Source: Moraxella bovis (GTDB lineage Bacteria; Pseudomonadota; Gammaproteobacteria; Pseudomonadales; Moraxellaceae). From it: a stretch of 64,000 nucleotides of DNA. The notes below the pieces were generated by a model. The model was given only the letters and a program-made list of their open reading frames with translations, did not search any database and was not told where the DNA came from. This document shows, one piece after another, positions 53,469-64,000 of this stretch (position 1 is the stretch's first letter; every line of letters starts with the position of its first letter). The position numbers were made by a program, and so were the translations under genes. The stretch lies in assembly GCF_002014975.1 (NCBI RefSeq), contig NZ_MUXV01000022.1, positions 65,857 to 129,856 of the forward strand. Direction: 5' to 3'.

Positions 53469-56400
53469 ATGGCATATTCTTATACTGAAAAAAAACGTAT
53501 TCGTAAAAGTTTTTCTCGTCTGCCTGATGTGATGGACGTGCCGTACTTGCTCGCCATTCAGGTGGATTCTTACGAGCAGTTTTTGCAAGAACACAAAAAA
53601 CCTGCTGCCCGTGCCAACATCGGTTTGCAAGCAGCTTTTTCATCTATTTTCCCCATAACCAGTCATTCTGGCAATGCTGAGCTACAATACGTCGAATATT
53701 ATCTGGGTGAGCCTGAGTTTGATGAGCGTGAATGTATCATGCGTGGTTCAACTTTTGCTGCTCCCCTACGCGTCAAAATTCGCCTAGTGGTCAAAGACAA
53801 AGACGCCAAAGACAAAGAAAGTAGAGCAGCGATTAAAGACATTCGTGACCAAATCGTGTACATGGGTGAGATTCCGCTCATGACCGATAATGGTACATTC
53901 ATCATCAACGGTACTGAGCGTGTGATTGTCTCACAACTTCACCGTTCACCTGGTGTGTTCTTTGACCACGACAAAGGCAAATCGCATTCTAGTGGTAAAG
54001 TACTTTATAATGCCCGTATTATTCCTTATCGTGGCTCATGGCTTGACTTTGAATTTGATGTCAAAGACTTGGTGTATGCCCGTATCGACCGTCGTCGTAA
54101 ATTGCTTGCAACCATCATCTTGCGTGCCATTGGCATGAATACAGCAGATATTTTGTCCACATTCTTTGAGACTGTGGATGTCTTTAAAGGCGATAACGGT
54201 TTTGAAGTTGAGCTTGTACCTGAGCGTCTACAAGGTGAGATGGCACAGTTTGACATTGTCTCGCCTGAAGGCAAGGTCATTGTTGAGCAAGGTAAGCGTA
54301 TTAACGCCCGCCGTATTAAGGAAATCCAAGCGTCTGGCATGACCAAATTGGCGGTGCCTGACGAGTATCTGTATGAGCGTATCCTTGCCGAAGACGTGAT
54401 TTATCATGATGAAGTGCTTGCCCGTGCCAACAGCTTGATTGACCATGAATTGCTGGTTAAGCTGGCTGATAAGAACATCAAAGGCTTTAAAATCCTGTTT
54501 ACCAATGATATCGACCACGGAGCGTATATCGCTGACACACTGCGTGCCGACACGATTACCACGCGTGAAGAGGCACTCATTGAGATTTATAAGGTCATGC
54601 GTCCAGGTGAGCCACCAACCTTGGAAACTGCCGAAAAACTGTTCGAATCGATGTTTTTTAGCCATGAGCGTTATGACTTATCAAACGTTGGTCGCATGAA
54701 GTTTAACCGTCGTTTGGGCCGTGATTTTGTAGACAGCGACAGCATTGACGTGCAACGTGAGCAGGGCGTGTTGTCCAATCAAGACATCATTGATGTCCTA
54801 AAAGAGCTGATTGAGATTCGTAACGGTCGTGGTGAGGTTGATGATATTGACCATCTAGGTAACCGTCGTATTCGTTCGGTGGGCGAGATGACCGAAAACC
54901 AATTTCGTATCGGTTTGGCTCGTGTGGAGCGTGCGGTCAAAGAGCGTCTGACCGCTGCCGAATCTGACAACTTATCGCCCCAAGACTTGATTAACTCTAA
55001 GCCTGTGGCGGCGTCTATTAAAGAGTTTTTTGGTTCATCACAGCTGTCTCAGTTCATGGATCAAAATAACCCCCTGTCAGAGATTACGCACAAACGTCGT
55101 GTCTCTGCCTTGGGTCCTGGTGGTTTGACTCGTGAACGTGCAGGCTTTGAGGTGCGTGACGTACATACCACGCATTATGGTCGTGTGTGTCCGATTGAAA
55201 CGCCCGAAGGTCCAAACATTGGTTTGATTAATTCATTGGCGGTGTTTGCCAAGACCAATAACTTCGGCTTTTTAGAAACGCCTTACCGTCGTGTTGTGGA
55301 TGGCAAAGTAACCGATGACATCGAATACATGTCCGCCATCGAAGAAGTGGGTACGGTTGTTGCCCAAGCGGACTCGCCCATGAACGAGCATGGCGAGCTG
55401 ACCGAAGAGATGGTGATGGTGCGTTATCATGGCGAATCGGTGCGTATGAGTCCTGATAAAGTAACGCACATGGATGTTTCGCCACGTCAGGTGGTGTCGG
55501 TGGCGGCAAGTTTGATTCCGTTTTTGGAGCATGATGATGCTAACCGTGCCTTGATGGGTTCGAACATGCAACGCCAAGCCGTACCAACTTTGCGTGCTGA
55601 CAAACCGCTTGTGGGTACAGGCATGGAGCGTCACGTGGCTCGTGACAGTGGCGTGTGCGTGGTTGCCAAGCGTGGCGGTGTGATTGAAGATGTTGATGCC
55701 AGTCGTATCATCGTGCGTGTCAATGAATCTGAGATGACCGCAGGTGAGGCAGGTATTGATATTTATAACCTTGTCAAATATACTCGCTCCAACCAAAACA
55801 CCTGTATCAACCAACGTATTATTGTCAATGCCGGCGACGTGATTGCTCGTGGCGACATCTTAGCTGATGGTCCATCTACTGACCTAGGCGAGCTTGCTTT
55901 GGGTCAAAACATGCGTGTGGCGTTCATGCCGTGGAATGGCTATAACTTCGAGGATTCTATTTTGCTCTCTGAGCGAGTGGTTCAAGAAGACCGTTTCACC
56001 ACGATTCATATTCAAGAGCTGACCTGTGTGGCTCGTGATACTAAGCTTGGACCAGAAGAGATTACAGGCGATATTCCAAACGTAGGCGAGGCTGCCCTAT
56101 CAAATCTTGATGAAGCGGGTATCGTCTATATCGGTGCCGAGGTAGATGCAGGCGACATTTTGGTGGGTAAAGTAACACCAAAAGGCGAAAGTCAGCTGAC
56201 GCCCGAAGAAAAACTGCTACGTGCCATTTTTGGTGAGAAAGCGGCGGATGTCAAAGACACATCTTTGCGTGTACCATCATCAACCAAGGGTACGGTCATT
56301 GACGTGCAAGTCTTTACTCGTGATGGATTAGAAAAAGACAGTCGTGCCAAGGCTATTGAAAAAGCCATGCTTGATGACTATCGCAAAGACCTAAAAGAAG

Positions 56401-57575
56401 AACTTGTGATTTTTGAGGCGGCAGCACGTGGTCGTATCATCACACTGTTAGATGGCAAAAAAGTCTCAGGCGGTGCAGGCTTTAAAGCAGGCACGGTGCT
56501 GACAGGTGCTGAAATGGAGAGCTTGCCCTTGGAGACTTTGCTTGACATCCAACCTGCCGAAGAAGAGATTTCTGAGCGTCTAACTCAAATTGCTGAGTAT
56601 CTGACTGATAAGCAAAAAGAGATTGATGAGAAATTTGCTAAGAAAAAAGCCAAACTAACCGCAGGCGATGACCTAGCTCATGGCGTACAAAAAATCGTCA
56701 AGGTCTATCTGGCGGTAAAACGTCGTATCCAACCTGGCGATAAAATGGCAGGTCGTCATGGTAACAAGGGTGTTGTCTCTCGTATCATGCCCGTTGAAGA
56801 CATGCCTTATGACGAAAACGGCAATCCTGTGGACATCGTGCTAAACCCACTGGGTGTACCATCTCGTATGAACATCGGTCAGGTGTTGGAGACGCATTTG
56901 GGGATGGCGGCACGTGGCTTGGGTGATAAGATTAATGCCATGTTACGCTCGCAAGCCGCTGTTGGCGAGTTGCGTGAATTCTTAGATAAGATTTATAACC
57001 AAGTTGGTGGCGAGCAGGTGGATTTGGACAGTTTGTCCGATGAAGACATTCTAGCCATGGCTGAGAATTTGCGTGCTGGTGTGCCAATGGGTACAGCGGT
57101 CTTTGATGGTGCCAAAGAAACACAAATCAAAGAGCTGTTGGAGCTTGCAGGGCTTGATAAATCAGGTCAGCAAATGCTATATGACGGACGCACTGGTAAG
57201 AAGTTTGACCGTCCTGTCACGGTTGGCTACATGTACATGCTAAAACTTAACCACTTGGTTGATGATAAGATGCATGCCCGTTCAACTGGTTCTTACTCAC
57301 TCGTTACTCAGCAACCACTTGGTGGTAAAGCCCAGTTCGGTGGTCAGCGTTTCGGTGAGATGGAAGTGTGGGCGTTGGAGGCATATGGTGCAACCTACAC
57401 CTTGCAAGAGATGCTGACTGTGAAGTCGGATGATGTTGAGGGTCGTACTCGCATGTATAAGAACATCGTGGACGGTGAGCAGTACATGAATCCGGGCATG
57501 CCTGAGTCGTTTAACGTACTGACCAAAGAAATTCGCTCTTTGGGTATTAACATTGACCTAAAAGAGAAAAAGTAA
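53469..57575 (+). CDS. rpoB: RNA polymerase beta subunit
   Basis: 1368 residues. Starts [20 protein letters not shown]; rifampicin pocket [20 protein letters not shown] then [21 protein letters not shown]-terminal [20 protein letters not shown]. At the rifampicin-contact positions the residues are the common susceptible-type ones (Asp in FMDQN, His in HKRR, Ser in VSALG). Full length. Confidence 0.98.
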   Translation: MAYSYTEKKRIRKSFSRLPDVMDVPYLLAIQVDSYEQFLQEHKKPAARANIGLQAAFSSIFPITSHSGNAELQYVEYYLGEPEFDERECIMRGSTFAAPLRVKIRLVVKDKDAKDKESRAAIKDIRDQIVYMGEIPLMTDNGTFIINGTERVIVSQLHRSPGVFFDHDKGKSHSSGKVLYNARIIPYRGSWLDFEFDVKDLVYARIDRRRKLLATIILRAIGMNTADILSTFFETVDVFKGDNGFEVELVPERLQGEMAQFDIVSPEGKVIVEQGKRINARRIKEIQASGMTKLAVPDEYLYERILAEDVIYHDEVLARANSLIDHELLVKLADKNIKGFKILFTNDIDHGAYIADTLRADTITTREEALIEIYKVMRPGEPPTLETAEKLFESMFFSHERYDLSNVGRMKFNRRLGRDFVDSDSIDVQREQGVLSNQDIIDVLKELIEIRNGRGEVDDIDHLGNRRIRSVGEMTENQFRIGLARVERAVKERLTAAESDNLSPQDLINSKPVAASIKEFFGSSQLSQFMDQNNPLSEITHKRRVSALGPGGLTRERAGFEVRDVHTTHYGRVCPIETPEGPNIGLINSLAVFAKTNNFGFLETPYRRVVDGKVTDDIEYMSAIEEVGTVVAQADSPMNEHGELTEEMVMVRYHGESVRMSPDKVTHMDVSPRQVVSVAASLIPFLEHDDANRALMGSNMQRQAVPTLRADKPLVGTGMERHVARDSGVCVVAKRGGVIEDVDASRIIVRVNESEMTAGEAGIDIYNLVKYTRSNQNTCINQRIIVNAGDVIARGDILADGPSTDLGELALGQNMRVAFMPWNGYNFEDSILLSERVVQEDRFTTIHIQELTCVARDTKLGPEEITGDIPNVGEAALSNLDEAGIVYIGAEVDAGDILVGKVTPKGESQLTPEEKLLRAIFGEKAADVKDTSLRVPSSTKGTVIDVQVFTRDGLEKDSRAKAIEKAMLDDYRKDLKEELVIFEAAARGRIITLLDGKKVSGGAGFKAGTVLTGAEMESLPLETLLDIQPAEEEISERLTQIAEYLTDKQKEIDEKFAKKKAKLTAGDDLAHGVQKIVKVYLAVKRRIQPGDKMAGRHGNKGVVSRIMPVEDMPYDENGNPVDIVLNPLGVPSRMNIGQVLETHLGMAARGLGDKINAMLRSQAAVGELREFLDKIYNQVGGEQVDLDSLSDEDILAMAENLRAGVPMGTAVFDGAKETQIKELLELAGLDKSGQQMLYDGRTGKKFDRPVTVGYMYMLKLNHLVDDKMHARSTGSYSLVTQQPLGGKAQFGGQRFGEMEVWALEAYGATYTLQEMLTVKSDDVEGRTRMYKNIVDGEQYMNPGMPESFNVLTKEIRSLGINIDLKEKK

Positions 57576-57648
57576 TTGCTGTTAAGTTAGGTGCTTGTCT
57601 TTGATAAGCACCAGCTTGCGATGACATAAAACTAAGCGGAGAAGTCAT

Positions 57649-60600
57649 TTGAAAGATTTATTAGACATCATGAAAGGCCCTGCTGATGGCGGGGTAAAAG
57701 AGTTTGACAGCATTCAAATTTCTTTGGCAAGCCCTGACACCATCAAATCATGGTCGCACGGCGAAGTCAAAAAACCCGAAACCATTAACTACCGAACCTT
57801 TAAGCCTGAGCGTGACGGTCTGTTTTGTGCCAAAATCTTTGGGCCTGTCAAGGATTTTGAGTGTTTGTGTGGCAAATACAAGCGTCGCAAATTTCAAGGT
57901 ATCATTTGTGAAAAATGTGGCGTAGAAGTGACTGCCGCCAAAGTTCGTCGTGACCGCATGGGTCATATCGAGCTTGCGTCGCCTGTTGCCCACATTTGGT
58001 TCTTAAAATCCTTGCCAAGCCGTATCGGTCTATTGCTTGATATTACCTTGCGTGATATCGAGCGTGTGCTGTATTTTGAAAGCTATATTGTCACCGACCC
58101 TGGTATGACAGGTCTTGAAAAATACCAACTGCTGGATGATGAGCAATATTTTAATGCCTTAGAACAATACGGCGATGAGTTTATTGCCAAGATGGGTGCA
58201 GAAGCCGTTCAAGACTTGCTAAAAGATATTGATGTCGATGGCGAGATTGATGAGCTGCGTGCGACCATTCCCCAAACAGGCTCTGAGACTAAACTCAAAA
58301 AGATGTCAAAACGCTTGCAACTGTTAGAGGCGTTCCGTGATTCGGGTAACAAACCTGAATGGATGGTGATGACAGTTTTGCCTGTATTGCCACCTGATTT
58401 GCGTCCATTGGTACCACTTGAAGGCGGTCGTTTTGCCACGTCTGATTTGAACGATTTGTATCGCCGTGTCATCAACCGTAATAACCGCCTAAAACGCCTG
58501 TTGGAGCTAAATGCCCCCGACATCATCGTGCGTAACGAGAAGCGTATGCTTCAAGAAGCGGTCGATGCCTTGCTTGATAACGGTCGTCGTGGACGTGCCA
58601 TCACAGGTTCAAACAAGCGTCCATTAAAATCGCTTGCAGACATGATTAAAGGTAAGCAAGGTCGTTTCCGTCAAAACCTTTTGGGTAAGCGTGTGGACTA
58701 TTCAGGTCGTTCGGTGATTGTGGTAGGTCCAACCCTACGTCTGCACCAATGCGGTCTGCCTAAGAAAATGGCATTGGAGCTATTTAAGCCGTTTACTTAC
58801 GCCAAATTATTGCAAAACAACATTGCCCAGACCATCAAAGCTGCCAAAAAAATGGTAGAGCGTGAAGAGCCTGTGGTGTGGGATATGCTCGCCAGCGTCA
58901 TTCGTGAACACCCTGTGCTACTGAACCGTGCCCCAACACTTCACCGTCTAGGCTTGCAAGCCTTTGAGCCTGTGCTTATTGAGGGTAAAGCCATTCAGCT
59001 CCACCCACTCGTATGTGCGGCATTTAACGCTGACTTTGACGGTGACCAAATGGCGGTACACGTGCCATTGACCCTAGAAGCTCAGCTTGAAGCTCGTGCC
59101 TTGATGATGTCTACCAATAACATCCTATCGCCTGCCAACGGCGAGCCGATTATTGTGCCATCACAAGACGTGGTGCTCGGTCTGTACTACATCAGCCGTA
59201 GCCATGTCAATGCCAAAGGCGAAAATATGGCGTTTAGTACTGTCAATGAAGCCTTGCGTGCCATCGGTTCTGATGACTTATCTGTCAATGCCAAAATCAA
59301 AGTGCGTGTTACTGAGACGATTTTGGATGAAAGAACTGGCGAGAAAACCACCAAGACTGAAATCAAAGACACGGTTGCAGGGCGTTTGCTGATTTGGAAC
59401 ATCATGCCAGAGGGCATGGCATTTGAAGAATGCAACAAAGAGATGACCAAGAAAAACATCTCTAAACTGCTAAACTCATGCTATCGCAAACTGGGTGTTA
59501 AAGAATCTGTTCTGTTTGCTGACCATTTGATGTATCTAGGCTTTGCCCAAGCGACCTTGTCAGGTATCTCAATCGGCATGGAAGACATGGTGATTCCGCC
59601 GAACAAGAAAGAGATTGTTGATACTGCGGACGCTGAGGTGCGTGAGATTGAACAGCAGTTTGAGGGTGGTTTTGTTACCGCAGGTGAACGCTATAACAAG
59701 GTGGTTGATATTTGGTCTCGTACGTCTGATAAAATCGCCAATGCGATGATGGATAACTTATCGACTGATGAAGTGGTGAACAGTCAAGGTGAGATTGAGA
59801 AAGAAAAATCCTTTAACTCCATCTACATGATGGCAGATTCGGGGGCTCGTGGTAGTGCCACGCAGATTCGTCAGCTTGCTGGTATGCGTGGCTTGATGGC
59901 AAAACCAGACGGTTCTATCATTGAGACACCGATTAAAGCGAACTTCCGTGAAGGCTTGACGGTATTGCAGTACTTTATCTCAACGCACGGTGCCCGTAAA
60001 GGTCTTGCTGATACCGCCCTAAAAACTGCTAATTCGGGTTATCTGACCCGTCGTTTGGTAGACGTAGCACAGGACTTGGTGATTACGCATGATGACTGTG
60101 GCACCGATGCAGGACAGCTCATGACCCCCGTGATTGATGGTGGTGAGATTGTTGAGCGTTTGGGTGACCGTGTATTGGGTCGTGTGACCGCCAAAGATGT
60201 CATCAATCACGATGGCGAGGTAGTTATCCCCACAGGTACGCTGATTGATGAACGTCTGGTTGAAGTGCTGGACAATAACGCCATTGACGAGGTGTATGTA
60301 CGTTCAGTTATCACCTGTGAAGCAATGCAAGGCGTATGTGCTAAGTGTTATGGTCGTGATTTGGCTCGTGGTCATCTTGTAAATATCGGCGAGTCAGTTG
60401 GTGTTATGGCAGCCCAGTCCATTGGTGAACCAGGCACACAGCTAACCATGCGTACGTTCCACGTGGGTGGTGCGGCAAGTGCAGCATCAGTAGACAACAG
60501 CGTATCAGTGGGCAATAACGGTACAGTGCGTTTTCATAACATGAAAACCGTAGAACACACTGATGGTCATTTGGTGGTTGTCTCTCGTTCGGCAGAGATT

Positions 60601-61878
60601 GGTGTGGCAGATGCCCAAGGTCGTGAGCGTGAGCGTTATAAAGTGCCTTATGGTTCTAACATCTTGGTGCGTGACGGTGCCGAAGTGGGTGCAGGTGATG
60701 TTATTGCCAAATGGGATTCGCATACCCATCCAATCATCACCGAGTTCGCTGGTACAGCACGATTTAGCGACATCGCCGATGGCATGACCGCAACGGTTAA
60801 GGTGGATGAAACCACAGGCATGAGCTCCTTTGAGATTTTGGCAAGCAAAGACCGTCCAAGTCTCTCCAAAGACTTACGTCCTGCCATCATCCTAGATACG
60901 ACAGACGGGCGTGAAGTGGTGTACTTCCTACCTGCTGAGACCGTGATTCGTGTGTCAGAGGGCGAGACGGTAACCGCAGGTTCGGTGCTAGGTCGTGTGC
61001 CACAAGCCACATCAGGTACCAAGGACATTACCGGTGGTCTGCCACGAGTGGCTGATTTGTTCGAAGCTCGTAAACCAAAAGACCACGCCATTATGGCAGA
61101 GGTGAGTGGTACGGTGTCATTTGGTAAAGAAACCAAAGGTAAAAACCGCTTTGTCATCACCGATGAAGAGGGTAACGAACACGAAGAACTCATTCCAAAA
61201 TGGCGTCAAATCAACGTCTTTGAGGGCGAGCATGTCGAGCGTGGTGAGATTGTCTCTGATGGTCCACAAAATCCACATGACATCTTACGCTTAAAAGGCG
61301 AGACGGCATTGGCGAATTACGTGGTTAATGAAGTCCAAGAGGTTTACCGCTTACAAGGTGTGAAGATTAACGATAAGCACATCGAGGTTATCGTTCGTCA
61401 AATGCTCCGTAAAGTAGAAGTGATTGATGGCGGTGATTCTAGCTATTTCAAAGGCGACCAAGTGGAATACACCAAAGTGCGTGCCTTAAACGAAGAGCTT
61501 ATCGCTAATGACAAATTCCCAATCGTCTATGAGCGTCAGCTACTGGGTATCACCAAAGCATCGCTTGCCACCGAGTCGTTTATCTCAGCAGCGTCATTCC
61601 AAGAGACCACACGTGTCTTGACGGCGGCGGCAACGATGGGTAAAGTGGATGATTTGTCTGGTCTCAAAGAGAACGTGGTGGTTGGTCGCTTGATTCCTGC
61701 TGGTACTGGTTTGGCGTATCATCAAAACCGTCAACGCCTTGCTGAGCGTGGTTTGGAGCCAGTCATTACCGTAACCGAAGACCCGTACACCAAGCCTGCT
61801 GACCCACTACTGGCTGGAACAGATGTCAAAGATGACTTTGCAGCGGCATTTGCCAGTGAATTTGGTCAAAGTGAATAA
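57649..61878 (+). CDS. rpoC: RNA polymerase beta-prime subunit
   Basis: 1409 residues from TTG 57649, with GGAG ten bases upstream. N-terminal zinc site [20 protein letters not shown], active-site [12 protein letters not shown] holding the catalytic magnesium, a second zinc cluster [15 protein letters not shown], and C-terminal [19 protein letters not shown]. Follows rpoB by 73 bases. Confidence 0.98.
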   Translation: MKDLLDIMKGPADGGVKEFDSIQISLASPDTIKSWSHGEVKKPETINYRTFKPERDGLFCAKIFGPVKDFECLCGKYKRRKFQGIICEKCGVEVTAAKVRRDRMGHIELASPVAHIWFLKSLPSRIGLLLDITLRDIERVLYFESYIVTDPGMTGLEKYQLLDDEQYFNALEQYGDEFIAKMGAEAVQDLLKDIDVDGEIDELRATIPQTGSETKLKKMSKRLQLLEAFRDSGNKPEWMVMTVLPVLPPDLRPLVPLEGGRFATSDLNDLYRRVINRNNRLKRLLELNAPDIIVRNEKRMLQEAVDALLDNGRRGRAITGSNKRPLKSLADMIKGKQGRFRQNLLGKRVDYSGRSVIVVGPTLRLHQCGLPKKMALELFKPFTYAKLLQNNIAQTIKAAKKMVEREEPVVWDMLASVIREHPVLLNRAPTLHRLGLQAFEPVLIEGKAIQLHPLVCAAFNADFDGDQMAVHVPLTLEAQLEARALMMSTNNILSPANGEPIIVPSQDVVLGLYYISRSHVNAKGENMAFSTVNEALRAIGSDDLSVNAKIKVRVTETILDERTGEKTTKTEIKDTVAGRLLIWNIMPEGMAFEECNKEMTKKNISKLLNSCYRKLGVKESVLFADHLMYLGFAQATLSGISIGMEDMVIPPNKKEIVDTADAEVREIEQQFEGGFVTAGERYNKVVDIWSRTSDKIANAMMDNLSTDEVVNSQGEIEKEKSFNSIYMMADSGARGSATQIRQLAGMRGLMAKPDGSIIETPIKANFREGLTVLQYFISTHGARKGLADTALKTANSGYLTRRLVDVAQDLVITHDDCGTDAGQLMTPVIDGGEIVERLGDRVLGRVTAKDVINHDGEVVIPTGTLIDERLVEVLDNNAIDEVYVRSVITCEAMQGVCAKCYGRDLARGHLVNIGESVGVMAAQSIGEPGTQLTMRTFHVGGAASAASVDNSVSVGNNGTVRFHNMKTVEHTDGHLVVVSRSAEIGVADAQGRERERYKVPYGSNILVRDGAEVGAGDVIAKWDSHTHPIITEFAGTARFSDIADGMTATVKVDETTGMSSFEILASKDRPSLSKDLRPAIILDTTDGREVVYFLPAETVIRVSEGETVTAGSVLGRVPQATSGTKDITGGLPRVADLFEARKPKDHAIMAEVSGTVSFGKETKGKNRFVITDEEGNEHEELIPKWRQINVFEGEHVERGEIVSDGPQNPHDILRLKGETALANYVVNEVQEVYRLQGVKINDKHIEVIVRQMLRKVEVIDGGDSSYFKGDQVEYTKVRALNEELIANDKFPIVYERQLLGITKASLATESFISAASFQETTRVLTAAATMGKVDDLSGLKENVVVGRLIPAGTGLAYHQNRQRLAERGLEPVITVTEDPYTKPADPLLAGTDVKDDFAAAFASEFGQSE

Positions 61879-61890
61879 TCTCTAACAATA

Positions 61891-61918
61891 AAAAAGCTCG
61901 CTTAGGCGGGCTTTTTTT
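61891..61918 (+). terminator. Terminator after rpoC
   Basis: AAAAAGCTCGC/GGCGGGCTTTTT around TTA with a T-run; ends the rpl-rpo unit. Confidence 0.88.
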
Positions 61919-62631
<713 letters not shown>

Positions 62632-62673
62632 CTGGGTGAATTGATGGATTGGTAAATTTAATAAGGGGTGATT

Positions 62674-63951
62674 ATGAAAATTTTAGCAAACAAATGGCAA
62701 ATCGGCTGGCTACTGCTACTTGCCACAACCGTCCAAGCTGATGACGGCATCAACCACGGCAATAGTGCGTGGGTACTGACCGCCACGGCGTTGGTGCTGA
62801 TGATGACTTTACCAGGTTTGGCACTGTTTTATGCTGGCATGGTGCGTAAGAAAAATATCTTATCAACCATGATGCACAGCTTTGGGGCGACAGCGGTGGT
62901 GTCGGTGCTGTGGGTGGCGATAGGTTATTCGTTGGCATTTAGTGATGGTGGTGCTTTGCAAGGGTTTATCGGTGGCACAGCATACGCCATGCTCTCTGGG
63001 GTGGGCATTGCCGAGAATAGTGGTGATATTCCTTTGGCGTTGTGGGTGATGTTTCAGATGACATTTGCGGTGATTGCGGTGGCGATTTTGGCGGGGTCAT
63101 TGGCAGAGCGGATGAAATTCGGCTCATTTTTGTTGTTCTCAGGCTTGTGGGTATTGTTCGTCTATGTGCCAGTATGTCATTGGGTGTGGGGCGGTGGCTG
63201 GCTGACAGGCGATGCGTTGGACTTTGCCGGTGGGACGGTTGTCCATGTCAATGCTGGTGTGGGCGGTTTGGTGTTAGCACATCTGCTTGGCAAGCGTCAA
63301 GACTATGGGCGAGCCAACCTTGCACCGCACAACCTTGTCTACGCCCTAATCGGTGCAGGGCTGTTGTGGGTAGGGTGGTTCGGTTTTAATGGTGGTTCGG
63401 CTCTGGCAGCAGATGGCGTGGCAGCGATGGCAATCATTGTCTCGCAGGTGGCGGCAGCGATGGGATTATTGACGTGGCTGTTGTGTGAATATGTGGTGCG
63501 TAAACGGGCATCGGCACTGGGCGGCGCATCAGGGGCGATAGCAGGTTTGGTGGGCATCACGCCAGCGGCAGGATTTGTGGGTGTGTCAGGGGCGATGGCG
63601 ATAGGCGTGCTGACGGCATTGGGCTGTTTTGCGATGATACATTATGGCAAAAAACGCCTAGGCGTTGATGATACGCTGGATGCTTTTGGACTGCATGGCG
63701 TGGGCGGTATCATTGGGGCGGTATTAACTGGTGTGTTTGTCAGCCAAGAGTTATATCCTGATGTGGGACATGAGAGCCTACTAACACAGCTGTGGCTACA
63801 AACCGAAGGGGTGCTGGCAACCATGGCATATTCGGCGGTGGCAACTTTTATTATTGGCATGGCAATCAAAAAGACCATGGGACTGCGTGTTGATGATGAA
63901 GCTGAGTATCAAGGGCTTGATTTAGCCATTCATGGCGAGAAAATTGGTTAA
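62674..63951 (+). CDS. amtB: Ammonium transporter AmtB
   Basis: 425 residues from ATG 62674 (AAGGGG five bases upstream; an upstream GTG overlaps that site). Signal peptide, then eleven helices. GLALFYAGMVRKKNILSTMM, FVYVPVCHWVWGGGWL, GGTVVHVNAGVGGLVLAHLL with the first pore His, and DAFGLHGVGGIIGAVLTGVF with the second. Its cytoplasmic tail ends DLAIHGEKIG. Cotranscribed with glnK. Confidence 0.95.
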   Translation: MKILANKWQIGWLLLLATTVQADDGINHGNSAWVLTATALVLMMTLPGLALFYAGMVRKKNILSTMMHSFGATAVVSVLWVAIGYSLAFSDGGALQGFIGGTAYAMLSGVGIAENSGDIPLALWVMFQMTFAVIAVAILAGSLAERMKFGSFLLFSGLWVLFVYVPVCHWVWGGGWLTGDALDFAGGTVVHVNAGVGGLVLAHLLGKRQDYGRANLAPHNLVYALIGAGLLWVGWFGFNGGSALAADGVAAMAIIVSQVAAAMGLLTWLLCEYVVRKRASALGGASGAIAGLVGITPAAGFVGVSGAMAIGVLTALGCFAMIHYGKKRLGVDDTLDAFGLHGVGGIIGAVLTGVFVSQELYPDVGHESLLTQLWLQTEGVLATMAYSAVATFIIGMAIKKTMGLRVDDEAEYQGLDLAIHGEKIG

Positions 63952-63960
63952 ATCGATAAG

Positions 63961-63987
63961 CAAGGGCAGGATTTGTCCTTGGTTTTT
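63961..63987 (+). terminator. Terminator after amtB
   Basis: CAAGGGCA/TGTCCTTG around GGATT followed by GGTTTTT. Confidence 0.7.
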
Positions 63988-64000
63988 CCAAAGGGTTTTT

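Noticed and set aside
55200..55510. Long antisense open frames inside rpoB and rpoC
   Set aside because: Shadows of codon bias in highly expressed genes, without ribosome sites or domain features.

Overview
The window reads as chromosomal DNA of a Moraxellaceae gammaproteobacterium, most likely Moraxella. The basis is the AT-rich, low-to-mid 40s GC composition (my estimate by eye), the gene sequences, a ZnuD-type zinc receptor with a His-rich loop, and a murG-murC-ddl-ftsQ-ftsA-ftsZ cluster followed elsewhere by tRNA-Trp-secE-nusG-rplKAJL-rpoBC. Species cannot be fixed without a search. Nothing looks like a prophage, plasmid or CRISPR locus; it is mainly core genome with small mobile and decayed pieces between genes.

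Layout. 1-5.3 kb: epmA (partial), pdxB, a YidB-like protein, a TusA-like protein, the heat-shock sigma factor rpoH with an unusual acidic N-terminal extension, a DUF423 membrane protein and dgkA. 5.9-11.1 kb: a reverse-strand polar amino-acid ABC importer (ATPase, three tandem substrate-binding lipoproteins, two permeases) with hairpins between cistrons. 11.4-15.7 kb: ccmCDE for cytochrome c maturation, then a znuD-like receptor behind two Zur-like half sites. 16-19.6 kb: a small lipoprotein, then the tightly overlapped reverse-strand operon lgt - two paralogous small membrane proteins - thyA - folA. 19.7-20.4 kb: a decayed IS481-like remnant. 20.4-33 kb: ftsK, then the forward cell-wall and division cluster, interrupted by a RelE/HigB-type toxin with a short antitoxin, a GNAT gene and a broken VapBC-like pair. 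33-42 kb: a PHP phosphoesterase, truD, a His-rich alpha-carbonic anhydrase, a fatty-acid desaturase with a divergent TetR regulator, a hicBA locus whose hicA lacks a normal start, an orphan parA and an APC permease. 42-49 kb: ligA, zipA, hemH, small proteins (Oxidored-like, BolA), lipoproteins and a DMT transporter. 49.3-62 kb: tRNA-Trp, secE, nusG, rplK, rplA, rplJ, rplL, rpoB, rpoC with promoters, the L10 leader and an rplL-rpoB attenuator. 62.3-64 kb: a P-II protein and amtB.

How the parts work together. The peptidoglycan and divisome genes (murG, murC, ddl, ftsQAZ, with ftsK and zipA elsewhere in the window) make and place septal wall. secE-nusG-rpl-rpoBC supply transcription and translation machinery. 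glnK-amtB handle ammonium uptake and its control. znuD and the secreted carbonic anhydrase may both bear on zinc, but that link is inference.

Most notable observations: (1) three toxin-antitoxin loci, each apparently damaged in a different way, two of them inside the division cluster; (2) a perfect palindrome that forms back-to-back -35 boxes of divergent hicAB and parA promoters; (3) a non-autonomous repeat family with TAGGGCGTG-type inverted ends, two copies of which provide the stop codon of the upstream gene; (4) a tandem pair of unrecognised membrane proteins locked between lgt and thyA. I did not find a convincing large novel system; items 2 and 4 are the best leads.
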